From NCBI GenBank assembly GCA_964642815.1, contig CAZXSA010000116.1, positions 1 through 15,388 of the forward strand: 15,388 nucleotides of DNA, written 5' to 3'. The notes beneath the pieces are model-generated. The model was not told the DNA's origin, made no database searches, and was given only the letters and a program-made list of their open reading frames with translations. Source of the DNA: JAAYCU01 sp964642815. GTDB lineage: Bacteria; Planctomycetota; Phycisphaerae; UBA1845; PWPN01. The position numbers were made by a program, and so were the translations under genes. Within the stretch, counting starts at the first letter, position 1. The number at the start of each line of letters is the position of its first letter. Below are positions 13,325 to 15,388 of this stretch, piece by piece.

Positions 13325-13353
13325 AAGCTAATGGCGCAGGGTGGCGTGGTCAA
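13325..13353 (-). promoter_or_regulatory. Promoter candidate for the PPIase lipoprotein gene
   Basis: On the minus strand TTGACC (13353-13348, five of six) is followed by 17 bases and TAGCTT (13330-13325), which keeps the three most conserved -10 positions (T1, A2, T6). The leader would be about 34 bases. A second possibility is TTGTAA-15-TATAAA at 13390-13364. Confidence 0.4.
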
Positions 13354-13373
13354 GAGGCCAGCTTTTATACAAG

Positions 13374-13383
13374 CGCCCGGGCG
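13374..13383. promoter_or_regulatory. 10-bp palindrome in the divergent promoter region
   Basis: CGCCCGGGCG is perfectly self-complementary. It lies two bases before the ispG -10 element and four bases after the alternative TATAAA of the PPIase gene. It may be an operator; at this GC content a chance palindrome is also possible. Confidence 0.25.
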
Positions 13384-13385
13384 TT

Positions 13386-13394
13386 TACAATGGG
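13386..13394 (+). promoter_or_regulatory. Likely -10 element TACAATGGG of ispG
   Basis: TACAAT is identical to the -10 before the dsbD-like operon, including the following GGG. The -35 is poor (TTTTAT at 17 bases). Transcription would start near 13398, leaving about 22 bases before ATG at 13420 and making the more upstream in-frame ATG at 13390 (which lies inside the -10) unlikely. Confidence 0.4.
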
Positions 13395-13419
13395 AGTTGA
13401 ACTAAGCACGAAGGCCGGT

Positions 13420-14556
13420 ATGTCGAGTAGAGTTTTTATGGAGTCAATGGCTTTTCAACGCAGGATGACGCGCCGGGTAACGGTGGGGGGGGTGACGATC
13501 GGCGGTAACGGACCGGTACGCCTTCAGTCCATGACCAGCACGCCCACTCACGATATCGAGGCGACGATGGGGCAGATTCGCCGACTGGCGGAGGCGGGTT
13601 GCGAGCTGGTCAGGGTGGCCGTTCCCGAACGGAAAGATACCGCCGCGCTGCCCGAGATTATCCGGCAAAGCCCGGTACCGATCATCGCCGATGTGCATTT
13701 TCATTATCAGCGTGCGCTGGAGGCGGTGGCCGCCGGCGTGCATAAGATTCGCCTGAATCCCGGTAATATCCAGGACCGCGAGCAAATCGAGCGGGTGATC
13801 CACGCCTGTCGGGATGCGGGTATTCCCATTCGCATCGGGGTCAACGAGGGCAGCGTGGTCGAGCGGCGGGAGGCGGCGGTCCGGGCCGACGAAATGCGCA
13901 TGCTGGCCGCCGACCGGCGCGGGGCGTTGATCGAGCTGATGGTACGAAAACTGGAGGAGTATATTCGACTTTTTGAGGCGAACGATTTTTACGATCTGGT
14001 CTTGGCGGCCAAGAGCCATGACGCGGCGGTGGTGATCGAGGCTTATCGAGCGATCAGCAGGCGGTTTGATTTCCCGTTGCATCTGGGCGTAACTCATTCC
14101 GGTCCGCCGGAGACGGGACGGATACGCTCCGTGGCTGCGCTGGGTACGCTGCTGGCCGAGGGGATCGGCGACACGATTCGCATCTCTTATGCGGCCGACC
14201 CGGTCGAGGAGGTGTTGGATGGCAAGGAATTACTGTGCAGCCTGGGTCTTCGGCCGCGAAACGAGCCGGAACTGATCGCTTGCCCGACCTGCGGACGGAT
14301 CGAGGTGGATCTGGTTGATCTGGTCAGGCGGGTGCGGGCCAGGCTGGCCGAGATCAAGGCGCCGCTCAAGGTGGCGGTCATGGGTTGCGCGGTGAACGGA
14401 CCGGGCGAATGCGAGGGGGCGGATGTGGCCATCTTCGCCGGCCGGGGTAAGGGCATGATCTATGTACGCGGCGAGCAGAAACGTGTGGTAAACGAAGCGG
14501 AAATGCTCGATGCGTTGTTGGAGGAGTGTCGGGGGCTGTTGGAGAGTCATTCATGA
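13420..14556 (+). CDS. ispG: 4-hydroxy-3-methylbut-2-en-1-yl diphosphate synthase (IspG/GcpE, 378 aa)
   Basis: IspG is the [4Fe-4S] enzyme that reductively opens MEcPP to HMBPP, the penultimate step of the MEP isoprenoid pathway. The N-terminal TIM-barrel part starts at RRVTVGGVTIGG (18-29) and has VRLQSMTSTPTHD (33-45), the IIADVHFHY block (88-96) and KIRLNPGNI (109-117). The C-terminal cluster domain has CPTCGR (C288, C291) and MGCAVNGPGECE (C323, E330), which match the three Cys and one Glu that hold the cluster in characterised enzymes. The length is that of the short bacterial form, without the plant/Plasmodium insertion. The start at 13420 follows AAGG by five bases; ATGs at 13390 and 13438 are less likely. 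It overlaps the next gene by ATGA (14553-14556), so the two are translationally coupled. Confidence 0.96.
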   Translation: MSSRVFMESMAFQRRMTRRVTVGGVTIGGNGPVRLQSMTSTPTHDIEATMGQIRRLAEAGCELVRVAVPERKDTAALPEIIRQSPVPIIADVHFHYQRALEAVAAGVHKIRLNPGNIQDREQIERVIHACRDAGIPIRIGVNEGSVVERREAAVRADEMRMLAADRRGALIELMVRKLEEYIRLFEANDFYDLVLAAKSHDAAVVIEAYRAISRRFDFPLHLGVTHSGPPETGRIRSVAALGTLLAEGIGDTIRISYAADPVEEVLDGKELLCSLGLRPRNEPELIACPTCGRIEVDLVDLVRRVRARLAEIKAPLKVAVMGCAVNGPGECEGADVAIFAGRGKGMIYVRGEQKRVVNEAEMLDALLEECRGLLESHS

Positions 14557-15388
14557 CCGACGATTGGGGATCCGCAGAACAAGAACTATCCGATGAGATG
14601 GAATATGACGCTTTTCAGGAAGAGGCGATCTATGCCGAAGACGAAGCTGTGATTGAACCCTATCGCCCGTCCGGTTTCATGTGGCCTTATCTGCTTTTTC
14701 TTCGACCGAAAATCTTCTTTACGCATTTTGTTCTGGAAGCCTCGCCTTTGCTGACCGCCCTGGCCGCTCTGATTTATGGGATCAGTGGTGCGATCGATGA
14801 ATTGGAGGAGCGCCTCCTCCGGGCTGAGTTAAAAGGGCAGGGACATATATTTCTGCCCCTGATTTCGAATTGGCGAAGCTATTGGATTCTCTGCGTAGCG
14901 TTGGGTGTCTTATCCGCGTTTTTCTATTTCTGGATCGGCGGATGGTGGTACAAGAAACGGCTGGCGTTTTGTGGTGCGAAAGACGCTGATACGAGCCTTT
15001 CTCGACGGGTTTATCTTTTTGCTTCTCAAGTCTACGCTATTCCCGGGCTGATCTATGCGCTCTGGGAAACCGGTCATTATCCGACGCCCCTGGCTGCGCG
15101 TTCTGGGTCGGATATCGGCGGGCTGGTTGTTGTGATCTGCCTGTTCTGGTCAGTATATGTGAGTTATCGCGGCGTGCGTACGGCCTTCGAGGTGCGGCGC
15201 TGGGCGGCGCGATTCTGGTTTATGATTCTGCCCGGGGGCTTTTGTTTACTGGGTATTATAGCCGTCGTTGTCGCTCTGGCGGTGGGGATGGCGGAGAGCA
15301 ACCCGCCGGTTCTGGATTACCCGAATAAACTCAAAGGAGCATCCTTCGATCTGGAATACCCGCAGAATTGGATGATCGACGAAACGGA
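14553..15388 (+). CDS. Multi-TM membrane protein, Yip1-like, truncated by the window end
   Basis: The gene starts at the ATG that overlaps the ispG stop (ATGA) and has GGAGAG six bases upstream inside ispG. No stop codon occurs before the window ends, so at least 278 residues are present. The first about 40 residues are strongly acidic (D/E-rich) and cytoplasmic. Then come PRPSGFMWPYLLFLRPKIFF-type sequence near 38-57 and five predicted helices (about 64-81, 111-130, 155-171, 188-205, 221-245). The spacing and the aromatic WWYKKRLAF segment (131-139) resemble Yip1-domain proteins, but the match is by eye. After the last helix the chain leaves the membrane with SFDLEYPQNW (264-273), which looks like the beginning of a small extracytoplasmic beta domain of the kind found after FxLxYPxxW motifs. 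Function is unknown; co-translation with ispG is the only context. Confidence 0.8.
   Translation, partial: MTDDWGSAEQELSDEMEYDAFQEEAIYAEDEAVIEPYRPSGFMWPYLLFLRPKIFFTHFVLEASPLLTALAALIYGISGAIDELEERLLRAELKGQGHIFLPLISNWRSYWILCVALGVLSAFFYFWIGGWWYKKRLAFCGAKDADTSLSRRVYLFASQVYAIPGLIYALWETGHYPTPLAARSGSDIGGLVVVICLFWSVYVSYRGVRTAFEVRRWAARFWFMILPGGFCLLGIIAVVVALAVGMAESNPPVLDYPNKLKGASFDLEYPQNWMIDET

Noticed and set aside
13285..13353. Upstream start for the PPIase lipoprotein
   Set aside because: It would place 23 residues before an intact lipoprotein signal peptide, whereas AAAGGA stands six bases before the ATG at 13284.
1..15388. CRISPR arrays, tRNA/rRNA genes, transposases or phage genes
   Set aside because: No regularly spaced repeats, no recognisable structural RNA and no DDE/integrase-type protein were found on either strand.

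Overview
The window looks like a chromosomal segment from a GC-rich, Gram-negative-type bacterium, most plausibly a member of Planctomycetota (Phycisphaerae-like) or a related PVC lineage. The reasons are a single very large SecD-SecF fusion with oversized extracytoplasmic domains, a DUF1611 P-loop protein beside a nucleoside hydrolase, a corrinoid-type URO-D family protein, a parvulin lipoprotein and the MEP-pathway enzyme IspG. The assignment is inferred from gene content and style only. No rRNA, tRNA, CRISPR array, transposase or phage gene was recognised.

Layout. Positions 1-451 are strikingly AT-rich compared with the rest and hold no convincing gene, but they contain inverted repeats and an extended -10 promoter. 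A short putative secreted protein (452-874) precedes secDF (1071-5366), which ends at a hairpin terminator (5394-5425). A 390-base non-coding stretch follows, with a second hairpin, a second possible terminator and a repeat-like remnant. Then comes a plus-strand three-gene unit (5816-10153): a DsbD/ScsB-type membrane thiol:disulfide reductase, a nucleoside hydrolase with a TTG start, and a DUF1611 protein. Converging on it from the minus strand are a URO-D family protein (10261-11391) and, upstream of it, a one-TM protein of unknown function (11451-12011) with a good sigma-70-type promoter. Further upstream, also on the minus strand, is a parvulin-type PPIase lipoprotein (12205-13284). It is divergent from ispG (13420-14556), which overlaps by four bases the start of a multi-TM membrane protein that runs off the end of the window.

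Functional theme. Three genes concern the cell envelope: SecDF drives late protein export, the DsbD-like protein carries reducing power across the membrane, and the lipoprotein PPIase is a likely folding factor for exported proteins. The remainder is metabolic: isoprenoid precursor synthesis, nucleoside salvage, probable D-amino-acid or dipeptide-related chemistry, and possible methyl transfer. The most unusual items are the predicted 16-TM architecture of SecDF with an extra SecD/SecF-like head motif inside a roughly 430-residue SecF loop, a URO-D protein lacking the usual C-terminal Cys motif, and the structured non-coding regions.
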